A stretch of DNA of 64,000 nt from Chromatiales bacterium (GTDB taxonomy: Bacteria > Pseudomonadota > Gammaproteobacteria > Steroidobacterales > GCA-2729495), in contig JACKNI010000005.1 of the NCBI GenBank assembly GCA_024234935.1, forward strand, positions 105,001 through 169,000, read 5' to 3'. The position numbers and the translations under genes were made by a program. The notes below the pieces were generated by a model that was given only the letters and a program-made list of their open reading frames with translations, was not told the origin of the DNA and ran no database searches. This document shows, piece after piece, positions 56,824 to 64,000 of this stretch; within the stretch, counting starts at the first letter, position 1; each line of letters starts with the position of its first letter.

Positions 56824-59664
56824 TCATCGCTTCTTCAGCAATGGAGCCAGATACTGTCCGGTGTATGAGCGCTTGTTGCGGGCCACGTCTTCCGGTGTGC
56901 CCTCGGCGATCAGTTTCCCGCCGCCATTGCCGCCTTCGGGCCCGAGGTCGATGATCCAGTCGGCGGTCTTGATGACATCGAGATTGTGTTCGATGACCAC
57001 GATGGTATTGCCCTGGTCGCGCAATCTCTGCAGGACGCCGAGCAGCTGCGCGATGTCGTGAAAGTGCAGGCCGGTGGTCGGCTCGTCGAGGATGTAGAGC
57101 GTGTTGCCGGTCGCGCGCTTGGAGAGTTCCTTGGCGAGCTTCACCCGCTGCGCCTCGCCGCCGGACAGGGTGGTCGCGTTCTGGCCGAGGCGGATATAGG
57201 ACAGCCCCACATCCAGCAGCGTCTGCAGCTTGGGCGCGATCATCGGCACGGCAGCGAAGAAGGGCTGGGCATCTTCGACGGTCATGTCGAGGATGTCGCT
57301 GATGGTCTTGCCCTTGTAACGGATCTCCAGCGTCTCGCGGTTGTAGCGCTTGCCCTTGCAGACATCGCAGGCCACGTAGACATCGGGCAGGAAGTGCATC
57401 TCCACCCGGATCACGCCGTCGCCCTGGCAGGCTTCACAGCGTCCGCCCTTGACGTTGAAGCTGAAGCGGCCGGCCTTGTAACCGCGTGAGCGCGCTTCCT
57501 GGGTGGCGGCGAACAGTTCGCGGATCGGCGTGAATACGCCGGTATAGGTGGCGGGGTTCGAGCGCGGGGTGCGGCCGATCGGGCTCTGGCTGATGTCGAT
57601 CACCCGGTCCACTGCCTCGAGTCCGTCGATACCGTCGCAGGGCGCGTGCCGCGCTTCGCTGCTGCCGTTGAGTTGCTGGGCCGTGTAGAGCAGCAGGGTG
57701 TCATTGACCAGCGTGGACTTGCCGGATCCCGACACACCGGTCACGCAGGTGAATACGCCGAGCGGGATGCGTACGTCGATATTGTCCAGGTTGTTGCCAC
57801 GCGCACCGCGGATGCCCAGCCAGTGCGCCGCATCCACCGGCTGGCGCCGTGCAGGCATAGGGATCTTTTTTTGTCCCGACAGGTACTGGCCGGTTATCGA
57901 GGCCGGATTGGCCATGATCTCTGCCGGCGTGCCCTGGGCGACGATCTGGCCGCCATGTACCCCGGCGCCAGGTCCGAGGTCGACCACGTAATCGCCGGCG
58001 GCGATCGCTTCTTCATCGTGCTCGACCACCAGCACCGTGTTGCCGAGGTCGCGCAGGTGCAGCAGCGTATCGAGCAGGCGCCGGTTGTCGCGCTGGTGCA
58101 GCCCGATCGACGGCTCATCGAGGATGTACATGACGCCAACGAGCCCCGAGCCGATCTGGCTCGCGAGCCGGATGCGCTGGCCTTCACCGCCCGACAGGGT
58201 TTCAGCGCTGCGGTCCAGTGACAGGTAGTCGAGACCGACGTCGGCCAGAAAGCGCAGGCGATTCTGGATTTCCTTGACCACCTTGGCGGCGATCTCGCCG
58301 CGCCAACCCTCGAGTTGCAGGTTCTGGAAGAACTCCAGCGCATGTGCCACCGACATCGTGGTCACCGCCGCGATCGACTTGTCGCTCACATAGACATGGC
58401 GCGCTGCCGTATTCAGGCGCGTGCCCGCGCACTCCGGACAGGGCTGGCTGCTGAGAAACCTGGCGAGTTCTTCGCGCACCATGCCGGAATCTGTTTCGCG
58501 ATAGCGGCGTTCGAGATTGGGCAGAATGCCTTCGAAGGGGTGCTTGCGACGGATGCTGGCGCCGTTGCCGGTGGTGTAGCTGAACTGGATGCTTTCTTCG
58601 CCGCTGCCGTGGAGCAGGATTTCACGGATGCGTTCCGGCAATTCGCTGTAGGGCAACTCGCTGTCGAACTTGTAGTGCTTTGCCAGGCTCTGCAACATCG
58701 AAAAATACCAGGCATTGCGCCGGTCCCAGCCGCGGATTGCGCCGCCGGCCAGGCTCAGATCAGGATAGCGAACCACGCGTTCGGCATCGAAGAACTGCTT
58801 GACGCCCAGACCGTCGCAGCTCGGACAGGCGCCGGCCGGGTTGTTGAAGGAGAACAGCCGCGGCTCGAGTTCGGCAATGCTGAAGCTGCAGACCGGACAG
58901 GCGAAGCGGTCGGAGAACAGCATCTCGGCCGGCGCGTCCGCTGTGTCCGGATCCATCGGCGCTACGCGTACCACGCCATCAGCGAGCTTCAGCGCCGTCT
59001 CGAAGGACTCGGCAAGACGCTGCTTGACGTCCTCGCGCACCTTGAAGCGGTCGACGACGACTTCGATCGTATGTTTGCGACGCAGGTCGAGCTTCGGTGG
59101 GTCGTCGAGTTCGCAGAGCGCGCCATCGATGCGGGCGCGCACATAGCCCTGGGTACGCAGTTCCGCCAGCAGCTGCATGTGTTCGCCCTTGCGCGCCTGT
59201 ACGACCGGGGCGAGCAGCATGAGGCGCGTCCCTTCGGGCAGGGCCAGCGCCTGGTCCACCATCTGGCTGACCGTCTGGGCCAGCAGGTCGCGGCCGTGGG
59301 TCGGGCAGCGCGGGGTGCCGGCGCGGGCAAACAGCAGCCGCAGGTAGTCATAGATCTCGGTGACCGTACCGACCGTGGAGCGCGGGTTGTGGGAGGCGGT
59401 CTTCTGCTCGATGGAGATGGCCGGCGACAGGCCCTCGATATGGTCCACGTCAGGCTTGTCCATCATCGACAGGAACTGACGGGCATAGGCCGACAGGGAC
59501 TCCACGTAGCGGCGCTGGCCCTCGGCATAGATCGTGTCGAAAGCCAGCGAGGACTTTCCGGAGCCCGACAGGCCGGTAATGATGATCAGCCGGTCCCTGG
59601 GCAGGTCCAGGTCCAGATTGCGGAGATTGTGGGTCCGCGCGCCGCGGATGCTGATGTACTGCAT
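56824..59664 (-). CDS. uvrA: Excinuclease ABC subunit A
   Basis: 946 residues from ATG 59664 (MQYISIRGARTHNLRNL), which aligns with E. coli MDKIEVRGARTHNL; a TTG two codons upstream is discarded. Walker A motifs: TGLSGSGKSSLAFD (~31-44) and TGVSGSGKSTLVND (~640). Zinc motifs: CPVCSFSIAELEPRLFSFNNPAGACPSCDG and CEACQGDGVIRVEMHFLPDVYVACDVCKG. ABC signatures ETLSGGEGQRIRLA and TTLSGGEAQRVKLA. UvrA finds bulky DNA lesions and loads UvrB. Divergent from ssb. Confidence 0.98.
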   Translation of the reverse strand: MQYISIRGARTHNLRNLDLDLPRDRLIIITGLSGSGKSSLAFDTIYAEGQRRYVESLSAYARQFLSMMDKPDVDHIEGLSPAISIEQKTASHNPRSTVGTVTEIYDYLRLLFARAGTPRCPTHGRDLLAQTVSQMVDQALALPEGTRLMLLAPVVQARKGEHMQLLAELRTQGYVRARIDGALCELDDPPKLDLRRKHTIEVVVDRFKVREDVKQRLAESFETALKLADGVVRVAPMDPDTADAPAEMLFSDRFACPVCSFSIAELEPRLFSFNNPAGACPSCDGLGVKQFFDAERVVRYPDLSLAGGAIRGWDRRNAWYFSMLQSLAKHYKFDSELPYSELPERIREILLHGSGEESIQFSYTTGNGASIRRKHPFEGILPNLERRYRETDSGMVREELARFLSSQPCPECAGTRLNTAARHVYVSDKSIAAVTTMSVAHALEFFQNLQLEGWRGEIAAKVVKEIQNRLRFLADVGLDYLSLDRSAETLSGGEGQRIRLASQIGSGLVGVMYILDEPSIGLHQRDNRRLLDTLLHLRDLGNTVLVVEHDEEAIAAGDYVVDLGPGAGVHGGQIVAQGTPAEIMANPASITGQYLSGQKKIPMPARRQPVDAAHWLGIRGARGNNLDNIDVRIPLGVFTCVTGVSGSGKSTLVNDTLLLYTAQQLNGSSEARHAPCDGIDGLEAVDRVIDISQSPIGRTPRSNPATYTGVFTPIRELFAATQEARSRGYKAGRFSFNVKGGRCEACQGDGVIRVEMHFLPDVYVACDVCKGKRYNRETLEIRYKGKTISDILDMTVEDAQPFFAAVPMIAPKLQTLLDVGLSYIRLGQNATTLSGGEAQRVKLAKELSKRATGNTLYILDEPTTGLHFHDIAQLLGVLQRLRDQGNTIVVIEHNLDVIKTADWIIDLGPEGGNGGGKLIAEGTPEDVARNKRSYTGQYLAPLLKKR

Positions 59665-59700
59665 TGCCAAGGGACAGGGCCGGTCGGGAGTGAACCGCTA

Positions 59701-59730
59701 ACTATACGGGGCGGGGCGGGCGCAACCCAA
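59701..59730 (-). promoter_or_regulatory. Candidate uvrA promoter
   Basis: On the minus strand TTGGGT (59730-59725) is followed after 18 bp by TATAGT (59706-59701). The leader to the ATG would be about 30 nt. No LexA box of the CTGT-N8-ACAG type is seen nearby. Confidence 0.35.
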
Positions 59731-59900
59731 ACCGGCCCCCTGATTCGGCCGGCGTGCGGCTACCTTGCATTGCATAAGGATATGACCAGAAATCCGGATG
59801 GCTTTTGGGGTGGCCCTGCTTACAATGTGGCCATGGACGAATGCATGCCAGCCGGCGTGTATTCTTGGCTCCTCCGACGTTGGCAATAGCTGGAAACGAT

Positions 59901-60389
59901 ATGGCACGTGGCATCAACAAGGTGATCCTGATCGGCAACCTCGGCAAGGATCCGGAAACCCGCTATATGCCCAGTGGTTCGGCGGTCACCAATCTCCGCA
60001 TTGCGACCTCCGAGAGTTTCAAGGACCGGGAGACCGGCGAGCAGCAGGAGCGTACCGAATGGCACAGCGTGGCCATGTTCGGCAAGCTGGCCGAGATCTC
60101 GGCGGAATACCTGAAAAAAGGCTCGCAGGTTTATATCGAAGGCCGCCTGCGTACGCGCAAGTGGCAGGACAAGGAACAAAAAGACCACTACAGCACCGAG
60201 ATCATCGCCGACCAGATGCAGATGCTCGGTGGCCGCGGCGGCGGTGGCGGTATGGGCGGTGGATCCCAGGACGAGGGCGACAGTTTTGGCGGTGCTGAGT
60301 CGGGCTCGCGCCCGGCCCGAAAGCCCCAGGCGAAGGCCCCGGCTGCAACAGTCGACTCACCGGAGTTCGATGACGACATACCGTTCTAG
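59901..60389 (+). CDS. ssb: Single-stranded DNA-binding protein
   Basis: 162 residues from ATG 59901 (MARGINKVILIGNLGKDPETRYMPSG). OB-fold core to about residue 110 with WHSVAMFGKLAEISAEYLKKGSQVYIEGRLRTRKW, then a Gly-rich linker (GGRGGGGGMGGGSQDEG) and the acidic tip DDDIPF that recruits partner proteins. TACAAT at 59821-59826 could be its -10, without a good -35. The start at 59805 in the same frame is not supported. A strong terminator follows. Confidence 0.97.
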   Translation: MARGINKVILIGNLGKDPETRYMPSGSAVTNLRIATSESFKDRETGEQQERTEWHSVAMFGKLAEISAEYLKKGSQVYIEGRLRTRKWQDKEQKDHYSTEIIADQMQMLGGRGGGGGMGGGSQDEGDSFGGAESGSRPARKPQAKAPAATVDSPEFDDDIPF

Positions 60390-60428
60390 AACCCCGGACG
60401 CCAAGCGGGCATGCCCCGCACGAATGCT

Positions 60429-60461
60429 GATCGGCGCACTTTAGGTGCGCCGATCTTTTTT
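60429..60461 (+). terminator. Rho-independent terminator after ssb
   Basis: GATCGGCGCAC (60429-60439) and GTGCGCCGATC (60445-60455) form a perfect 11-bp stem with loop TTTAG, followed by six T. Confidence 0.92.
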
Positions 60462-60510
60462 CCAGACCCGGACAACGACATAACAACCTTACTCAGAGGA
60501 ATAAGTGACC

Positions 60511-62223
60511 ATGGGTGCGTTCAAGGAACCACACGGCGGCGAGCTCAAGCAGCTTTATCTTGGCGAAGCAGCGGCTGAAGCCGAGAAGAAGGCAGCACAG
60601 AAATACAAGTCCTGGGATCTCAGCGAACGGCAGCTCTGCGATCTGGAGCTGATCCTGAACGGCGCGTTCTCGCCCCTCGAAGGTTTCCTTGGCAAGGACG
60701 ACTACGAGCATGTGTTGCGTGACATGCGCCTGAAGTCCGGAGTGATCTGGTCGATACCGATCAATCTCGATATCAGCAAGGCCTTTGCCGATACCATCAA
60801 GGTTGGCGAGTCCATCGCGCTGCGTGACCAGGAGGGCGTGCTGATCGCCACGCTGCAGATCCAGGACATCTGGACCCCGGACAAGGCCAAGGAAGCCTGG
60901 GCCGTCTATGGCACCGAGGATCAGAAGCATCCCGGCGTGGACTACATCATGAACACGGCCGGTCCCGTGTATGTGGGCGGCACGGTGCGCGGCGTCGAGC
61001 CGCCGACCCACTACGACTTCAAGCTCTGGCGCGACTCGCCGGCTGAACTGCGTGGCCGTTTCCGCAAGCTGGGCTGGCGCAAGGTCGTGGCCTTCCAGAC
61101 GCGCAATCCGCTGCATCGTGCGCACCAGGAGCTTACCTTTCGTGCCGCGCGCGAGTGCGAGGCCAACCTGCTGATCCAGCCGGTCGTCGGCCTGACCAAG
61201 CCCGGTGACGTGGATCACTACACGCGAGTGCGTTGCTACGAGCATGTGCTCGAGCAATATCCGGAGCAGACCACGACCCTCTCGCTATTGAACCTGGCCA
61301 TGCGCATGGCCGGTCCGCGTGAGGCGATCTGGCACGCCATAGTCCGCAAGAATTACGGCTGCACGCACTTCATCGTCGGCCGCGACCACGCCGGTCCCGG
61401 TAACGACTCGAAGGGCGAACCCTTCTACGGGCCCTACGATGCGCAGGAACTGATGGCGCAGTACGAGACTGAACTCGACATCACGATGGTGCCGTTCAAG
61501 GAGATGGTCTACATCGAAGACCGCGCCCAGTACGTCCCGGCTGATGAGGTCGGCAAGGATGAAAAGGTGCTGAACATCTCCGGTACCGAATTCCGCCGTC
61601 GCCTCAACGAGGGGCTCGACATTCCCGAGTGGTTCTCCTTCCCGAAGGTGGTCGAAGAACTGCGCAAGACCCACCCGGCCCGCCACAAGCAGGGCTTCAC
61701 GATCTTCTTTACCGGCCTGTCGGGCTCCGGCAAGTCGGCCGTGGCCCGGGCGCTGCTCTCCAAGCTGCTCGAAAACGGCAGTCGTCGCGTGACGCTGCTC
61801 GACGGCGACCTGGTACGGAAGAACCTGTCGAGCGAGCTGGGCTTCTCCAAGGAGCACCGCGACCTCAACATCCTGCGCATCGGCTACGTGGCTTCGGAGA
61901 TCACCAAGAACGGTGGTGTGGCCATCTGCGCGCCGATCGCGCCCTATACGGTGACGCGGCGCAAGGTGCGCCAGTCCGTCGAGCCGGTCGGTGGCTTCGT
62001 CGAGGTGTATGTGTCCACGCCGATCGAAGTCTGCGAACAGCGTGACCGCAAGGGCCTCTATGCCAAGGCGCGCGCCGGAATTCTCAAGGAATTCACTGGT
62101 ATTTCAGACCCTTACGAGGTGCCCGAGAATCCGGAAGTGGTGATCGACACGCAGGGTATCAGCCCTGACCAGGCCGCCCACCGGATCCTGGTGAAACTGG
62201 AGAGTATGGGCTTCATCCGCTAG
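60511..62223 (+). CDS. Bifunctional sulfate adenylyltransferase / adenylylsulfate kinase
   Basis: 570 residues from ATG 60511; a GTG at 60505 is also in frame, but AGAGGA (60495-60500) suits the ATG better. The N-terminal ~390 residues are ATP sulfurylase: QTRNPLHRAHQ (~194-204, ATP site), GRDHAGPGND (~290-299) and ISGTEFRRRLNEG (~350-362). The C-terminal ~180 residues are APS kinase with P-loop FFTGLSGSGKSAVARALL and LLDGDLVRKNLSSELGFSKEHRDLNILRIGYVASEI. Together they convert sulfate to PAPS. This single-chain homohexameric type differs from the CysDN system of many gammaproteobacteria. Confidence 0.95.
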   Translation: MGAFKEPHGGELKQLYLGEAAAEAEKKAAQKYKSWDLSERQLCDLELILNGAFSPLEGFLGKDDYEHVLRDMRLKSGVIWSIPINLDISKAFADTIKVGESIALRDQEGVLIATLQIQDIWTPDKAKEAWAVYGTEDQKHPGVDYIMNTAGPVYVGGTVRGVEPPTHYDFKLWRDSPAELRGRFRKLGWRKVVAFQTRNPLHRAHQELTFRAARECEANLLIQPVVGLTKPGDVDHYTRVRCYEHVLEQYPEQTTTLSLLNLAMRMAGPREAIWHAIVRKNYGCTHFIVGRDHAGPGNDSKGEPFYGPYDAQELMAQYETELDITMVPFKEMVYIEDRAQYVPADEVGKDEKVLNISGTEFRRRLNEGLDIPEWFSFPKVVEELRKTHPARHKQGFTIFFTGLSGSGKSAVARALLSKLLENGSRRVTLLDGDLVRKNLSSELGFSKEHRDLNILRIGYVASEITKNGGVAICAPIAPYTVTRRKVRQSVEPVGGFVEVYVSTPIEVCEQRDRKGLYAKARAGILKEFTGISDPYEVPENPEVVIDTQGISPDQAAHRILVKLESMGFIR

Positions 62224-62242
62224 GTGATAGCCTGTCCAGCCT

Positions 62243-63583
62243 ATGCCGGGCAAGGTTTACATCAAGACATTCGGGTGCCAGATGAACGAGTACGATTCCA
62301 GCCGCATGCTGGACGTGCTTCGCGTCAGTCATGGCATGGAACCGACCGATCGGCCTGAAGAGGCCGACGTGCTCCTGCTCAACACCTGCTCGATACGCGA
62401 GAAGGCCCAGGAAAAGGTTTTTTCGCACCTCGGGGTCTGGCGCGAACTCAAGGAGCAGCGCCCCGGCTTGCTGATCGGCGTCGGTGGCTGCGTCGCCAGT
62501 CAGGAAGCCGAGGCGGTTCGCAGCCGCGCACCCTTCGTCGACATGGTGTTCGGCCCGCAGACACTGCATCGCCTGCCCGGCTTCATCGACGAAATCCGCG
62601 CGCGCGGTCGGGCCGTGGTCGATGTGAGCTTCCCGGAGATCGAGAAATTCGACCGTCTGCCCGAGCCCCGGGCGGACGGTCCGACGGCTTTCGTGTCGAT
62701 CATGGAAGGCTGCAGCAAGTATTGCAGCTTCTGTGTCGTGCCTTATACGCGCGGCGAAGAAGTCAGCCGGCCGCTCGACGATGTGGTTGCCGAGGTCGCC
62801 GGGCTTGCGGCACAGGGCGTGCGGGAAGTCACGCTGCTCGGACAGAACGTCAACGGTTTCCGCGGCCCCACCCACGACGGGAAATTCGCAGACCTCGCCC
62901 TGCTGATCAACTATGTCGCCCTGATCGAGGGCATCGGGCGAATCCGTTTCACCACCTCGCACCCGCGGGAGTTCAACGATCGCCTGATCGATGCCTATGC
63001 GCGCGTGCCGAAGCTTGCCAACCATCTGCATCTGCCGGTGCAGAGTGGCTCGGACCGGATCCTCACACTGATGAAGCGCGGGCATACGGTTGCCGAATAT
63101 GAGCAGAAGATCCGTGCCCTGCGCGCAGTACGGCCGGATATCAGCATCTCGACAGATCTGATCGTTGGTTTCCCCGGCGAGACAGCCGAGGATTTCGCGG
63201 CCACCATGCAGCTGATCGAGGCCATCGGCTTTGACCAGTCTTTCAGCTTTGTCTACAGCCCGCGGCCCGGCACACCGGCGGCGGCGCTCGCGGACCCGGT
63301 GCCCGAAGAAGAAAAGCTGCGCCGGCTTGCCGTCCTTCAGGCGAAGATCACCGCGCATTCACGGTCGATCAGCCGTAACATGATCGGTACCGTGCAGCGA
63401 GTGCTGGTCGAACGGCCATCGCGCAAGAATCCGCACCAGCTCGCGGGCAAGACCAGCAACAACCGCTGGGTAAATTTTGACGGGCCGCCGGACCGCATCG
63501 GGCGCTTCGTGGACCTGCTGATCACCGAAGCGATGGCCAATTCGTTGCGCGGCCGGCTCGTGTCTTCTGCTGTGGCGGCCTGA
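62243..63583 (+). CDS. miaB: tRNA-2-methylthio-N6-dimethylallyladenosine synthase MiaB
   Basis: 446 residues. The N-terminal UPF0004 domain binds an accessory 4Fe-4S cluster through C12 (GCQMN), C49 (NTCSIRE) and C83 (GGCVASQ). The radical SAM cluster is C157, C161, C164 (GCSKYCSFC). GQNVNGF and IRFTTSHPREF follow, and the C-terminal TRAM domain ends near RLVSS. It adds the methylthio group to ms2i6A37 in tRNAs reading U-initial codons. A phoH-like gene follows, as in the miaB-ybeZ-ybeY order of gammaproteobacteria. Confidence 0.97.
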   Translation: MPGKVYIKTFGCQMNEYDSSRMLDVLRVSHGMEPTDRPEEADVLLLNTCSIREKAQEKVFSHLGVWRELKEQRPGLLIGVGGCVASQEAEAVRSRAPFVDMVFGPQTLHRLPGFIDEIRARGRAVVDVSFPEIEKFDRLPEPRADGPTAFVSIMEGCSKYCSFCVVPYTRGEEVSRPLDDVVAEVAGLAAQGVREVTLLGQNVNGFRGPTHDGKFADLALLINYVALIEGIGRIRFTTSHPREFNDRLIDAYARVPKLANHLHLPVQSGSDRILTLMKRGHTVAEYEQKIRALRAVRPDISISTDLIVGFPGETAEDFAATMQLIEAIGFDQSFSFVYSPRPGTPAAALADPVPEEEKLRRLAVLQAKITAHSRSISRNMIGTVQRVLVERPSRKNPHQLAGKTSNNRWVNFDGPPDRIGRFVDLLITEAMANSLRGRLVSSAVAA

Positions 63584-63598
63584 GGACCGCCGACACAC

Positions 63599-64000
63599 AT
63601 GCCTGGTCCTGAAACGAGCCCCGAACCCGCTTCCGAAACGCAGGAGCTTTTGCTCGAATCGCCTGACAATGCGGCGCTCGCCAACCTGTCCGGCCAGTTC
63701 GATGAAAACCTGCGGCAGATCGAGCGGCGGCTCGATATCCTCATCAGCAATCGCGGCGACCGTTTCCGGCTCAGCGGTGCGCCGGCTGCAGTAGAAGCGG
63801 GTAGCCGTATCCTGCGCGAATTGTTCCGTCTGGCGGCAACAGCGCCGGTCGATGCACAGCGCCTGCACATGACGATCCAGGAGAACCTGATGGAGCACGC
63901 GGCGGCGCAAAGTGCCGGGTCCGCAGATGACGGCGGTTTGACCATGAAGACGCGGCGCCTGCATATCCGGCCCCGCGGCAGCAATCAGCGCGCCTATCTC
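63599..64000 (+). CDS. ybeZ: PhoH-like ATPase YbeZ (N-terminal part, cut by window edge)
   Basis: 134 codons are open from ATG 63599 to the window end. After an extended N-terminus (PGPETSPEPASETQELLLES), the segment NLSGQFDENLRQIERRLDILISNRGDRFRLSG (~30-61) is the KH-like domain typical of PhoH/YbeZ. The P-loop lies beyond the edge. Position 15 bp after miaB supports the call. YbeZ works with the rRNA endonuclease YbeY in other species. Confidence 0.85.
   Translation, partial: MPGPETSPEPASETQELLLESPDNAALANLSGQFDENLRQIERRLDILISNRGDRFRLSGAPAAVEAGSRILRELFRLAATAPVDAQRLHMTIQENLMEHAAAQSAGSADDGGLTMKTRRLHIRPRGSNQRAYL

Noticed and set aside
58315..59889. 524-codon open frame on the plus strand
   Set aside because: Antisense shadow of uvrA in high-GC DNA; no ribosome binding site or domain.
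62213..63358. 381-codon minus-strand frame
   Set aside because: Antisense of miaB, whose six cluster cysteines are all present.

Overview
The window is about 60% GC, gene-dense and free of rRNA genes, insertion sequences and CRISPR arrays. It reads as a chromosomal segment of a gammaproteobacterium. The evidence is the thrU-tyrU-glyT-thrT-tuf tRNA order, the gamma-type L10 leader, three-segment SecE, CoaX and BirA, and uvrA divergent from ssb. The tRNA-tuf-secE-nusG-rplKAJL-rpoBC block runs directly into str-S10-spc-alpha. These blocks are separate in Escherichia coli but joined in lineages such as Xanthomonadales, so a deep-branching gamma lineage is likely. This placement is inference; no marker in the window fixes the family.

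Layout. (1) 1-5074: a tight minus-strand operon of a lysine-2,3-aminomutase-like radical SAM enzyme, two D-Ala-D-Ala-ligase-like ATP-grasp proteins and a GNAT acetyltransferase (cut by the window edge). A CtlX-type amidino hydrolase is divergent from it. This is the best candidate here for an uncharacterised amino-acid-derived pathway. (2) 5106-10047: M61 peptidase, plsY, birA, coaX and a SPOR-like membrane protein, mostly overlapping. (3) 10083-42792: four tRNAs, tuf1, tRNA-Trp, secE, nusG, rplKAJL, rpoBC, rpsL, rpsG, fusA, tuf2, rpsJ, the S10 and spc operons with secY and rpmJ, and the alpha operon ending in rplQ and a terminator. (4) 42853-48459, minus strand: RND efflux pump, its adaptor lipoprotein, and PepQ. 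(5) 48590-54954: trpS, an overlapping orphan PIN gene, a beta-helix lipoprotein, a membrane methyltransferase-like protein, CorA and a NicO-type metal transporter. (6) 55001-56664: a hipBA toxin-antitoxin pair with an AT-rich control region. (7) 56824-64000: uvrA divergent from ssb, a bifunctional ATP sulfurylase/APS kinase, miaB and the start of a phoH-like gene.

The transcription and translation machinery fills half the window. Its regulation is partly visible: an L10-type leader before rplJ, a 16-bp hairpin between rplL and rpoB, a promoter and terminator-like hairpin before rpsL, and a promoter with a long leader between rpsJ and rplC. The two tuf genes lie in a 1254-bp identical repeat whose left end carries the last codons of fusA. 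This indicates duplication or gene conversion from the fusA-tuf2 junction. Start codons were moved inside the longest open frame where homology or a ribosome binding site supports it (plsY, rplA, rplL, rplD, rpsC, rpmC, rplX, rpsN, rpoA, pepQ, corA, nicO-like, uvrA, ssb and others).
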